A DNA stretch of 35,857 nucleotides from the NCBI GenBank assembly GCA_000969725.1, contig JXSR01S008991.1; one strand, written 5' to 3'. A program made the translations under genes and the position numbers. Shown here in pieces: positions 27,939-35,857 of the stretch (its first letter is position 1; each line of letters starts with the position of its first letter). The DNA is from Ophiothrix spiculata (Eukaryota > Echinodermata > Ophiuroidea > Amphilepidida > Ophiotrichidae). The notes under the pieces are model-generated. The model worked only from the letters and a program-made list of their open reading frames with translations, ran no database searches and had not been told where the DNA came from.

Positions 27939-28245
27939 GGGGGGGGGGGTGTCTCACATTAGGTTGATATACGGGTATGTGCCATGTTTTTTGGGTATAA
28001 TTTTGCCATTTTTGGTATATCGATGGGTGGGTTTTTGTCACAGACCTAATGCGCCCAAATGGATAAATTGGGTGTTTTTTGGGAAAATTGTCTTTAAAAG
28101 CGCCCAATTTGGCCAAATTGGGTGTTTTTTGCGAAAAATGGTATGGTGAAGGGTTGCAAAATTGCCTTATTTAGGTAAAGAGAACGGTCCTTATCACGAA
28201 GTCTGCTTGGCACACCCCCGTACAAATTTTTTTTGAGAACCCCCC
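27939..28245. repeat. Element bounded by poly-G and poly-C
   Basis: It starts with a ten-base G run and ends ccccccccc at about 28240. Internal repeats of cccaattttgg-like words (gcgcccaaatggataaattg, gcgcccaatttggccaaatt) occur. It is probably a degraded member of the poly-G-led family. Confidence 0.45.
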
Positions 28246-28249
28246 CCCC

Positions 28250-28380
28250 GGTCTATTTTATTCCAACGATACTCTATTTTCTATTCTATTCCGTCCATAT
28301 TGTACACCCTATATCATTCCGTCCATTATGTATGCCCTATATCATTCCATCCATATGCCCTATTTTATTCTATCCATGTC
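28250..28380. repeat. Degenerate short tandem repeat
   Basis: Units of roughly 27-32 bases, of the type ctatatcattccgtccatat, recur four or five times with decay (tattctattccgtccatatt, tatatcattccatccatatg, attttattctatccatgtc). Confidence 0.7.
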
Positions 28381-28395
28381 ATGAAAGTTTACATT

Positions 28396-28660
28396 TCGTT
28401 ATGTGAGTGCAAGAAAGTCGTATCTACAATAGCTGCCATTTGTCATTAATCTGGATTGCATACGGTCTAATCTCCAATCTTGGGTCAGTGGTTCTTGAAA
28501 TGGTTCTTCAGGTGACGGTGTCACCTGAAGAACCATTTCAAGAACTACTGACATAAGACGGAAATTTTGAGGAATTTTTCACATTCTTGTTACAAGGCAT
28601 AAAATAAATATAACTTAGGGCAGCCATTGCAGATACAACTTTCTTGCACTCACATGACGA
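28396..28660. mobile_element. MITE family P, copy 2, with central hairpin
   Basis: The left end tcgttatgtgagtgcaagaa, then agtcgtatctacaatagctg, is inverted as cagccattgcagatacaact and ttcttgcactcacatgacga. At its centre (28484-28552) is a near-perfect hairpin with about 33-bp arms (gtcagtggttcttgaaatgg half-arm) and a three-base loop. Confidence 0.85.
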
Positions 28661-29445
28661 TTTATTATATGTCTGTTTTACATCATGCTACTATAGAATG
28701 ACTATAGGTCAACATTGGGTTATTTTTTTTATTCAGTATTTTTGACAAATACTATAATATGTACAGTATCTTATATAAATTAATTTATTATTTAAAAATG
28801 TGAATAAATAGTGAATGGTTTTACATGGTATTTATATTATTTTATAATGTTGTTAACAAAATAAAGGAGATGTCAAACATTGCAATGTAATTGGTTTCAT
28901 AGATTCTATTATTACACTGTGAGCTTGAATTCCTTAGACTAATGCAAACCAGTAGTCAGTGGGTGCTTGGGTATACTATTAGCACCCCTTATATTTGACA
29001 ATGTACATAAAAGTCCACAAAAGAACACCTAAACTACACTGAAAAACCTCCAGGTATTTTTGTGTGGATAAAATACTCTACACAAACCATTTGTAAAATA
29101 TATTGAAATTGACACTTTGAAGTGATCTTAGACAAGTGTTAAGCAATTCATTTTTTCGTGGGGTAATCCCAGACAAGTGATTTCTCCATTTCATATAAAT
29201 ACAACAAATTAAAAGATATATATCTTGTCTCACAAAATTAAAGAAGTAGATGGTATCTCAGACATCCCTTGTGTCATTGACAGACATTGATAGATTATTT
29301 GATCAAAATCAAACATCTGGCATAATAAGCCGCATTGGCAATACCTCATAACCACTGGTAATCCCTGATACTCAGTCCTTTTTTTCTACAAGTCCAACAT
29401 TGTAAATGCTAGCTATTAGGATCATATTATCTTATAATTTGATAT

Positions 29446-29582
29446 AATTCCAATGTATTTTCTATTAATAACGGAGGCTTGGTGATGAAAAATCAATACA
29501 CCACAAAATTTTCTTTGATGTCAAATGTTCGGTGATTTTCAACACTAAGCATCCGTTATTGATTAGAATATGCATTGGAATT
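29446..29582. repeat. Foldback related to 2041-2190
   Basis: attccaatgtattttctatt, aataacggaggcttggtgat and gaaaaatcaa pair with ggtgattttcaacactaagc, atccgttattgattagaata and tgcattggaat. The word cttggtgatgaaaaat is shared with 2068-2083. Confidence 0.75.
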
Positions 29583-29924
29583 AATGTAATAACAAAGACT
29601 TGCTGCACCAAATGTTTGATAGCTCAAAAGAATTATGTTTTGACACTACATGTTACTATTGTTTTCCAAGCTCATTATTATGAGGTTTGATAAAAAGATG
29701 TCCGGGATTATCCCGCTCTCTCAAAGTACCCACCATGTTTACTTGTATACTCTCTTAATGTAAAAGAATGGTCTTTCACTCTGCTGTAAGAATCATGAAG
29801 TTTCGCTCCATTCTAGTGAATTTCACTCTTAAAGAGTGGAATATCATGCTTGTACGGGTGATATTTCACTCTTTAGGAGTGAAGAAAGAGTGAAAATGTT
29901 TAGGGGTAGTTCAATTTTGCAGGG

Positions 29925-30182
29925 GGGAAGGGGTCTCGATAAAGATATCTTCCATGCACTCAAGTTACAGGTATATGGTGACACAAAACACCCCTGCTGA
30001 CTTAAGGGTGCAGGTTCTGAAGCCAAAGTAGGGCCTATACCCTTTTCCCCCTATTCACACCCTAAATCGGAATTTTATCGATACTGTTTTCACACTAGGG
30101 TTTGAAAAAAGTTCCCTATTTCTTGAAAATTGCTCCAAAATGGTTGTTTTTGATACCCTAAACGTATTTGAGTGGCCCCCGG
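29925..30182. mobile_element. Partial, inverted copy of the 27085-27420 element
   Basis: ccctaaatcggaattttatc, cactagggtttgaaaaaag, ggttgtttttgataccctaa and gagtggcccccggg are the reverse complement of parts of 27100-27320. The left end is diverged. Confidence 0.65.
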
Positions 30183-30526
30183 GAAAAATTCAAGAAGACA
30201 AAGGCAGTAATGTTGAAAATAAATTCAAACAAACTGATAACTTACCAGCTGAAACGCACCCTACTGTGACCCAGGGCTGTACGAAGCAGGGGGTAGGCAC
30301 TTGCACCCCCCAGGTCCACCTGGCTCGAAAAAGCGGGTGACGCTAACTGAATGATATTTTACTACTTTTACTGTCCCGAGATTACTGTCCCGATAATTTT
30401 TAGTCAAAACAAGCCAATTTTAGCACAAATATCAAGGTTTCATATAGATTTTTGGCAACTTCCAAGTGATTTTTGTACCACGGCGCGCCTTACAAACAAA
30501 TTGACGGTATATACATCACATGTTAT

Positions 30527-30562
30527 CATGGGCTATAAATAAATTTTATTTATAGCCCCATG
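30527..30562. repeat. Palindrome around ggctataaata
   Basis: gggctataaataaa and tttatttatagccc form a near-perfect hairpin beside the CAAT-tailed repeat. It contains a TATA-like word on both strands, but it lies about 480 bases from gene B's ATG. Confidence 0.6.
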
Positions 30563-30720
30563 ATCAATCAGTCAATCAATCAATCAATGATACAAGTACT
30601 TGCATAACATGCATACCCCATGAAGGAGTCTGCATGTTCGTACAGGGGACCCACGGCTTTTAATACGGTGACTGTCCGACCCGGGGTCCGACCACGGAGC
30701 AAGTAGTAAAGTTTGTTATA
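30560..30720 (-). mobile_element. CAAT-tailed dispersed repeat, copy 2
   Basis: It contains (aatc)n, gatacaagtacttgcataac, catgcataccccatgaagga, a variant gtctgcatgttcgtacaggg and ggctttt-gactgtccgacc. It is collinear with copy 1 but carries small insertions. Confidence 0.75.
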
Positions 30721-30797
30721 CATCGGGACGAAACATGAATTTCCGGACGGTAAATGTGTTTGCCCCCCCTTGGTTTACATGCCTTCGTACGGCCCTG

Positions 30798-30798
<1 letters not shown>

Positions 30799-30832
<34 letters not shown>
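30799..30832. repeat. Run of 34 cytosines
   Basis: An uninterrupted C run followed by ccacccccaccccaccc lies about 180 bases before the gene B start. On the other strand it is poly-G. Length is likely variable and assembly of the run is uncertain. Confidence 0.85.
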
Positions 30833-30922
30833 ACCCCCACCCCACCCAATTTCCGCTGGCTCTGAAATAAGACGAGATCCAAAACTTTTTGAAAGACCCA
30901 GGATGAATAAACCATGTGTTTT

Positions 30923-30948
30923 GTCACATGACTTGTAAATCACGTGAA
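30923..30948 (+). promoter_or_regulatory. Paired E-box/CLEAR-like sites upstream of gene B
   Basis: GTCACATGAC (30923-30932) and ATCACGTGAA (30939-30948) lie 60-90 bases before the gene B ATG, about 16 bases apart. Both resemble GTCACGTGAC, the TFEB/MiT or USF-type bHLH-zip site. Function is inferred from motif and position only. Confidence 0.4.
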
Positions 30949-31010
30949 TTGCCGGCAACACACACAAGAAGCCAGGGCAAGAAGCAGTGTAAACAAAGGT
31001 CGATCAAATC

Positions 31011-31280
31011 ATGAAATACCAATGTGTGTCTGCTTTATTTTGCATTTATTTTCCAACAGTACTGTTGGCAAAATATGTAACCATCGATGGAAACAAGACT
31101 GATGAATATAGAGCCAGAACTGGAGTCGATTCTGGTCGTAAGCTTACTCACTTGCCTTGGTCTGTGCTTCAACACAGACTGAAAACTGCTCGCATAAATG
31201 CTGCTGCTGATGATGCTGTGTACAATATAGATGAAAATTTCATGCAGACTATGGGTGATACAGCTGTTAAAACTAAACAG
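31011..31280 (+). CDS. Gene B exon 1: signal peptide and start of a secreted protein
   Basis: The ATG at 31011 has A at -3. It opens a signal peptide (MKYQCVSALFCIYFPTVLLA) followed by KYVTIDGNKTDEYRARTGVD and SGRKLTHLPWSVLQHRLKTA, ending DTAVKTKQ|gtaggc in phase 0 after 90 codons. A hydrophobic N-terminus with a small residue at the likely cleavage site, and an NKT sequon, point to the secretory pathway. I do not recognise the family. Upstream are E-box-like sites and a poly-C run. Confidence 0.7.
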
Positions 31281-31302
31281 GTAGGCTGATGTTTTCAACA
31301 TT

Positions 31303-31710
31303 ACGGCCAAGCGCAAGTAAAAAATAAAACATGTTTCTCGTCCGGATTTTTGAAAAAAAAGGAGGAAGAGGTACTTTTTATTTTTTATTTCAATGCCAAT
31401 GCAAAATCGCCCATTAATGGCCCATTCTCACCCAACGTATCGATACCAGATGTTTCATTGGAAGAGGGGGAGGCCCTTTTTATTTTTGAGTTTTGGACAT
31501 ACTGGAGGGTTGATTTAAAAAACAAAATATGCTTTAAAATGCTTATTGAACAGAAGCAAATCTATTGCACAGACTTAAACTTTTCAAACACTTTTTACAA
31601 ATAAGTTATGCATGAAATACAAAAAATAAAAATTGTTTATCAAAATCCTTAAAAAACGATGCGGGAGGGGACGAGAAACATGTTTATTTTTTTACTCGGC
31701 CTAACTTTTA
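31303..31710. mobile_element. Inverted-repeat element at the start of gene B intron 1
   Basis: ggccaagcgcaagtaaaaaa, taaaacatgtttctcgtccg at the left are inverted as gggacgagaaacatgtttat, ttttttactcggcc at the right. It begins only 23 bases after the gene B exon 1 donor. The interior is AT-rich with open frames that I do not credit. Confidence 0.75.
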
Positions 31711-32124
31711 GTATACAAGAAAACACAATTTTATGTTTTTAATCAGTTTTGAAATTATTTGGATAATTTGTAGTCACTGTTTTTCCTTTTTGAAGTGTTT
31801 TTCAAAAAATACTTTGGCAGTCTGTGATCACCACCATGATCATAGTCTTAGACGTTTAGTGGGTGGCCGATTGATTGTAGGTCTTTTAAAAGCTTAATTC
31901 AGACTGGACTCAAAGGCAAACTCACCAAGCATGTGGAGATACGAGTTTTGAGCAGTTTTGGTCAATCACAAAATGCAACACCACTTAATTGCGTCAACAC
32001 AAATTGAGTTGAGAAAAGCTGAACTTTATTGTCGGCGTCACAATTCTTCAGACATGTGATTGAATGGAATATCCAGAGTACAGGGCCAATTGTTTACAAA
32101 TGCAAATGTACCCTGCAATTGGTG

Positions 32125-32134
32125 GTCACGTGAC
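32125..32134. promoter_or_regulatory. Perfect GTCACGTGAC palindrome in gene B intron 1
   Basis: A full ten-base CLEAR/E-box palindrome sits next to caattgg (an inverted CCAAT) and near ccaattg at about 32086. This could be an intronic enhancer or alternative promoter, or chance. Confidence 0.35.
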
Positions 32135-32338
32135 TGATTTTGTCCGAGGAATTCTGGCAGAGACTTTAATGTCGTCGGCTGCCACAGTCCATTTGCGTTT
32201 TAAGTGTGAATTCATCTGCGGTGTCGTTTGTGATGAAAATTATGGGAAACGTTTTAAGTAGGCCTATGAATTTAGCTTTATAGTTCCACCTGTACATGTG
32301 ATTTCACCATATGTAATACATATTATGATTATAGGTTA

Positions 32339-32519
32339 ACTAATGCGCATTTCATACACGAGTGAAATGAGACAAAATCAATGCTTGGGTGGTCAATTTT
32401 AATGCGTCCAATTCACGAGGCCCGTAGGGGCCGAGTGCATTGGACAGCAATCAAAATTTACCGCAAGTGCATTGATTTTGTCTCATTTTTCGAGCATTAT
32501 GGAATGCAAATTTATTAAT
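32339..32519. repeat. Foldback in gene B intron 1
   Basis: ttaactaatgcgcatttc region, gaaatgagacaaaatcaatg on the left pairs with cattgattttgtctcatttt, cgagcattatggaatgcaaa on the right. A second inner pairing surrounds ggcccgtaggggcc. Confidence 0.7.
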
Positions 32520-32744
32520 CTAATTCATACACGACAGAAAAATAATATTGTATCTTTTGTGAAAAGAAATAAAGCCTTTAATATGACCATCAAAATCTAC
32601 TGTTGTGTTGTTGGTTAGGGTACAAATATATTGGCCTGCTATTGAATTAAAGTACTGGCGAATTTCAAAATTTTATGTCAATTTTTAGTCAAAATTAGCA
32701 AATTTTTCCACAAATTAAAAATTTCATATTGATATTTAGCTTAA

Positions 32745-33264
32745 GGGGTGTAAGCACCTTACTCAAGGTTACGTTTTTGCAAGTTTATTTTGTACCAGAA
32801 CTTTTTAACAAAGTGCTTAAAGTAAATAAAAGTATACATATCCAGAAAGGAATTTTCACAAGGAACATGATGGTGATGTTGATTTTTGACCAAAAATCAC
32901 ATTTTTTTGAGAAAATCACAAAAAACACATTTTTTGGCCATTTGGGTTTCCAACCAAGCTAAAAATAAAAAAAAATTAAAAAATGACCTAGGAATGGGAA
33001 TTGTACTTTTAAACACCCACTCGCATGTTGCGTCTTTTTTAGTTTTTAGGATTTTGGCCTATTTTTTGATTTTCATGCCAAATAAGGTCAAAAATTTTCT
33101 CAAAAAATGTGATTTTTGGTCAAAAATCAACATCACCATCATGTTCCTTGTGAAAATTCCTTTCTGGAGATGTATACTTTTATTAACTTTAAGCAATTCG
33201 TTAAAAAGTTATGGTAAAAAATAAATTTGCAAAAATGTAACATTGAGTAAGGTGCTTACACCCC
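32745..33264. mobile_element. Large foldback element, TTAA-flanked
   Basis: ggggtgtaagcaccttactc at the left is the inverse of gagtaaggtgcttacacccc at the right, and pairing continues for about 150 bases on each side (pieces include aaagtatacatatccagaaa and caaggaacatgatggtgatg). Direct TTAA flanks lie at 32741-32744 and 33265-33268. A TTAA target is characteristic of piggyBac-type elements. It lies in intron 1 of gene B. Confidence 0.85.
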
Positions 33265-33443
33265 TTAAATCAGCAAATTTGACAATTTTTTTTGTGTGCT
33301 ACGTACGGGACAAAACACGAGTTTGGTCTGATATCGGGATGGTAAACGTGTTTGCCTGGTTTACATGCTTTTGTACAGGCGTGATCAAAAGCTACGGACC
33401 CAAGACTAAATATTACACAATGCAAATTGATTAAAAGAAAGTA

Positions 33444-33692
33444 GCAGCTATTGCAGATACAACTTGCTTGCACTCAAATTTGTCGTCTAGGATACACTCA
33501 TCCAAACCTTCCTTTTCAGAATACAACAAAGTTCCAAGATCCCCTTGATCCCTTGCAGCCAGCCAAACCATTCACTCTGGACACTCTTTATGGACCTGTG
33601 AAATTCCCTTTAGAACTCCTCCCTAATAACAGCAGCTATTGCAGATGCAACTTGATTGTACTCATACAAATCTCCTAAACATTACTTTTCAG
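33444..33692 (+). repeat. Tandem duplication at gene B exon 2 with a MITE terminus in each unit
   Basis: gcagctattgcagatacaac starts at 33444 and recurs as gcagctattgcagatgcaac at 33632 (offset 188). Each is followed by a pyrimidine-rich stretch, ttttcag and an exon 2-like sequence. These 30-odd bases equal the terminal repeat of MITE family P (4917-5305, 28396-28660). The unit therefore consists of TIR, intron end and exon start. Confidence 0.82.
33520..33631 (+). pseudogene. Truncated upstream duplicate of gene B exon 2
   Basis: After ccttttcag the text reads NTTKFQDPLDPLQPAKPFTL and DTLYGPVKFPLELLPNNS, very close to the start of the real exon. It has no donor and runs into the second repeat unit and a TAA at about 33676. 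It lacks the four-codon RNTT insertion of the downstream copy. It could be used only as a premature terminal exon, so I regard it as a duplication relic. Confidence 0.75.
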
Positions 33693-34036
33693 GACACAAC
33701 AAAGTTCCGCAATACCACCCCCGATCCCCTTGATCCCTTCCAGCCAGCCAAACCATTCACTCTGGACACTCTTGATGGATCTGTGAAATTCCCTTCAGAA
33801 CTCCTGCCTAACAACAGCAATGCACCTATCATCTTTCATACCTTCAACAACCATTCAGGCTTCTTGGAATGCCTATGGACTGATAGAGACTCCCTGGAGT
33901 CCTTGGTGACCAATAGCACAGACAATGTTCGATATGTGTTTATATCTACTAGCAAATATGGATACGATGATGCAGTGTGGATGAAAGGACAGATCAAGTC
34001 CAAGATGGGAGATTTAATGGCTGCTCAAGCAATCAA
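33693..34036 (+). CDS. Gene B exon 2: sequon-rich luminal domain
   Basis: The acceptor is aacattacttttcag and the donor is ATCAA|gtaagg; the exon runs from phase 0 to phase 2. It encodes about 114 residues: DTTKFRNTTPDPLDPFQPAK, PFTLDTLDGSVKFPSELLPN, APIIFHTFNNHSGFLECLWT, DNVRYVFISTSKYGYDDAVW and a basic helical end. Sequons NTT, NNS, NHS and NST suit a glycosylated extracellular or lysosomal protein. The fold is unknown to me. Confidence 0.82.
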
Positions 34037-34061
34037 GTAAGGCTTCAAGTCATGCTTTATT

Positions 34062-34449
34062 TAAAGGAGCAATTCATGAACCACTTTTCATCCTCAAGGT
34101 CTCCTCTACAAAAATCAAGTTTTTTGGCTGAAAAGAATCCTCGACTTGCGTATGTTACAAACCCCAAATTGCATTTTGGAGAAAAGTGAGAAAATGTGCC
34201 GAATGTTTTCTAATTACTTTAGGGCCCCAACAGTAATTAGTGATGGTTACAACAGAGTATCCTATGCTGAAAAACTTGTAACTTGAAAATGAATGGTCGG
34301 ATGCAGAAATCTCAAAATGCTTGGGGAAAAGTCGGAATGGTCGGAATCACATGAAATTTTCAGTATGTGTTTATGTCGTACTCCTCATTTTATTAAGCTA
34401 GAAATGTCGTGAGGTTTTTGTCACATCAAAATCATGAATTGCACCTTTA
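34062..34449. mobile_element. MITE, family with aaaggngcaattcatgat ends, copy 2
   Basis: It begins taaaggagcaattcatgaa and ends aatcatgaattgcaccttta. The internal sequence is collinear with 601-953. It sits 25 bases after the donor of gene B exon 2. Confidence 0.85.
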
Positions 34450-34629
34450 AAATAAGACTTTTTTCTACCTGATAAAGTGTGAGATTTCTGGGGAAGGGGA
34501 GATTGACAGTTGTTAATTGACATTTGAAATCATACTAGTATAAACCATGCAATTGAATTAATTTGAAGTTATGTAAAGTATCAGCCATGCATTATGTTTG
34601 AAGTCTTAGCAATAAACTACATGTGCTAA

Positions 34630-34700
34630 GGGGCGCACCATTAGTTTTCCAGGGGGAGAACAGGAAGTTGGGTTCAGGGTTGAATTTTTTTTTTCAGTTC
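34630..34700. mobile_element. Partial end of the 9203-9422 MITE family
   Basis: ggggcgcaccattagttttc then cagggggagaacaggaagtt matches the left end of 9203-9422. The second end was not found within the next 300 bases. Confidence 0.6.
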
Positions 34701-34897
34701 AGTGCAGAGAAAAGCTCACTTGCCAAATTACAAGTCATGTGAAACTTGTATTTGGAGCTACTTGGCGGTACTCTATGGGGGTCAAACTCTTACTTTTCAT
34801 ATTTTACCCCATCCTTTTATAAAGGTAGCATTTTTACTGGGACCTCTTGACCACCACCCTTTCAAAAAAAAATTATTCATACATTTTATTAAACCAA

Positions 34898-35112
34898 GGG
34901 TATGTCCACACATAAGATTTGGTCGTGACTATGTTTTCGCTTATGAGGCACTCATGAGCAAATTTCCAATGTGAACGCAATAATAGAAAGTTTCTCACTT
35001 GTGACTAAAAGTGACGCGCAAGTTGTGTCTATGTGTGAACGCAACTGCCAAGTTGTCTCGCTCTAGAACCGGTCCCGATTAGTCGTGACTAATATGTGTG
35101 AACACAGCCTAA
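34898..35112. mobile_element. Inverted element with agggtatgtccacacata ends
   Basis: aagggtatgtccacacataa at the left is the approximate inverse of tatgtgtgaacacagcct at the right (a generic hAT-like AGGCTGTGTTCACACATA terminus). The interior has repeated gtcgtgact words. Confidence 0.6.
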
Positions 35113-35130
35113 TTTCTCTTAGGGATTGCT

Positions 35131-35247
35131 TCAAAACTCAACCTGGGGGTTGTCTGGTGGTTCTTGTCGGTTTTGGGTGGTTGGCTATTGTTTATTTCGG
35201 TTAAAGCTACCAGAACCGGCAGGCAACCGCCGGTTGAGTTTTGAATC
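35131..35247. repeat. Short foldback upstream of gene B exon 3
   Basis: ttcaaaactcaacctggggg, ttgtctggtggttc pairs with accagaaccggcaggcaacc, gccggttgagttttgaa. About 40-base arms. Confidence 0.75.
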
Positions 35248-35370
35248 AGCCGCTTAGATATTCACTTCATGATTAAATATCTTTCATCAACCTCCACCAG
35301 TATACTGGGCTACTCAATTATTTCAAATCTAAATGTTTATACTGATTAAGTGTGTCAACTCTCTCTTCAG

Positions 35371-35435
35371 CTATGGGCAGGCTTCAGATCTGCTAAACCG
35401 CATGTTCTTTGTGACGTCCTCTGTATATGAACTTG
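35371..35435 (+). CDS. Gene B exon 3 (3' boundary uncertain)
   Basis: The acceptor is tcaactctctcttcag. Joined in phase 2 it reads NYGQASDLLNRMFFVTSSVY then ELG, up to a possible donor CTTG|gtaatt. The frame stays open further (NWIPSLLCDWGCQDHGCGLS), so the exon may extend into 35460-35520. The gene continues beyond the window. Confidence 0.65.
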
Positions 35436-35454
35436 GTAATTGGATTCCTTCTCT

Positions 35455-35640
35455 TTTGTGTGACTGGGGATGTCAAGATCATGGATGTGGGTTGTCGCAA
35501 GCCAAGTTTACAGATACTTGTAAGTATAGGTGTGACTGGGAGTGTCATTGGTGTGGATTATCGCAAGCAAAGTGTGACTGGGATATGGAAAGTAAAGTTT
35601 ATGGATACTTGTTACTATGGGTGTGACTGGGATTGTCCCT
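35455..35640. repeat. Imperfect direct repeats after gene B exon 3
   Basis: tgtgactggggatgtcaaga, gtgtgactgggagtgtcatt, gtgtgactgggatatgg and gtgtgactgggattgtccc recur. Between them are tggatgtgggttgtcgcaag versus gtgtggattatcgcaagc, and agtttacagatacttg versus gtttatggatacttg. Unit length is roughly 55-70 bases with decay. It could be coding (Cys/Trp-rich) or an intronic minisatellite. Confidence 0.6.
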
Positions 35641-35745
35641 TTAAAATTTGTGAGATAGGCAGAGAAAAATGAAGAAAGAAATTGCAAGTTCTTTATAGAG
35701 AAAGGACTAAATACATGATATTTTAACTTTTAACTTATGCACTTG

Positions 35746-35857
35746 AAATCAATCAATCAATCAATCAATCTTACAAGTACTTGCATAACATGCATACCCC
35801 ATGAAGGAGTCTATTCGTACAGGGGACCCACGGCTTTACGTGACTGTCCGACCACGG
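35746..35857 (-). mobile_element. CAAT-tailed dispersed repeat, copy 3, cut by window edge
   Basis: (aatc)n is followed by ttacaagtacttgcataaca, tgcataccccatgaaggagt and acgtgactgtccgaccacgg. The element continues beyond the window. Confidence 0.75.

Larger units (their letters stand above)
25976..30520. other. Intergenic region between genes A and B
   Basis: No exon with splice logic or homology is seen on either strand. It contains the reverse SINE piece, the poly-G MITE and its partial copy, family P copy 2 and the foldback at 29446. At 29760-29900 there is a cluster of tttcactct/agagtgaa words forming alternating inverted pairs. The stretches 26560-27080, 27421-27938 and 28661-29445 show nothing I can name. 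Confidence 0.5.
31711..33443. other. Gene B intron 1, remaining content
   Basis: Besides the foldbacks at 32339-32519 and 32745-33264 and the GTCACGTGAC site, no exon is evident. A segment at 33300-33380 (gataccggg-type text, gtaaacgtgtttgcctggtt, tacatgc) resembles 30722-30790 (cgggacgaaacatga, gtaaatgtgtttgcc, tggtttacatgccttcgtac), so it is another dispersed repeat. Confidence 0.5.

Noticed and set aside
30533..30541. TATA box for gene B at ctataaata
   Set aside because: It lies inside a perfect palindrome about 480 bases upstream and beside a dispersed repeat, with CAAT-tailed repeat DNA between it and the gene.
32064..32261. Small coding exon near the GTCACGTGAC site
   Set aside because: The 65-codon frame has no acceptor/donor pair that fits phase 0 of gene B exon 1 to exon 2, and no recognisable content.
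33520..33631. First copy of gene B exon 2 as a functional alternative exon
   Set aside because: It has no donor and would read into a stop. I treat it as a truncated duplicate, although it could act as a premature terminal exon.

Overview
The window is animal genomic DNA. Genes are broken into short exons with canonical GT/AG junctions and long AT-rich introns, and the DNA between is packed with small inverted-repeat transposons and tRNA-derived SINEs. The many short non-autonomous elements and the frequent taggccta-type words would suit an invertebrate deuterostome such as an echinoderm or hemichordate. That placement is an impression, not a demonstration. I see no prokaryotic, viral, rRNA or CRISPR features.

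Gene A (1458-25500, + strand, 5' end outside the window) can be assembled by hand into 19 exons. Their splice phases agree at every junction and give an open frame of 721 residues ending at a TAG. The protein alternates charged, helix-prone segments with about seven copies of a PWGKPGAGAP-type motif. The motif resembles a segment I remember from the centrosome/cilium protein CSPP1, so a microtubule, centrosome or cilium role is the leading but unproven guess.

Gene A's introns record exon duplication. The intron after exon 5 (7286-8843) holds a series of decayed copies of the PWG part of exon 5, one of them split by a hAT-like MITE with an 8-bp target duplication. Downstream of exon 12 its sequence has been amplified into an exact 138-bp (46-codon) tandem array (16424-17178) that is still open in the exon frame.

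Gene B (31011 to beyond 35435, + strand) starts with a signal peptide followed by a glycosylation-site-rich luminal or secreted sequence. At least three exons can be joined. I do not recognise the family. Its second exon has an upstream truncated duplicate whose unit boundary is a terminal inverted repeat of a local MITE family. Two CACGTG/CACATG-type boxes lie just upstream of its start, and a perfect GTCACGTGAC lies in its first intron.

The rest (introns and the 25.6-30.9 kb intergenic region) holds more than twenty foldback or MITE-like elements, two tRNA-derived SINE pieces, three copies of a CAAT-tailed dispersed repeat, and poly-G/poly-C tracts.
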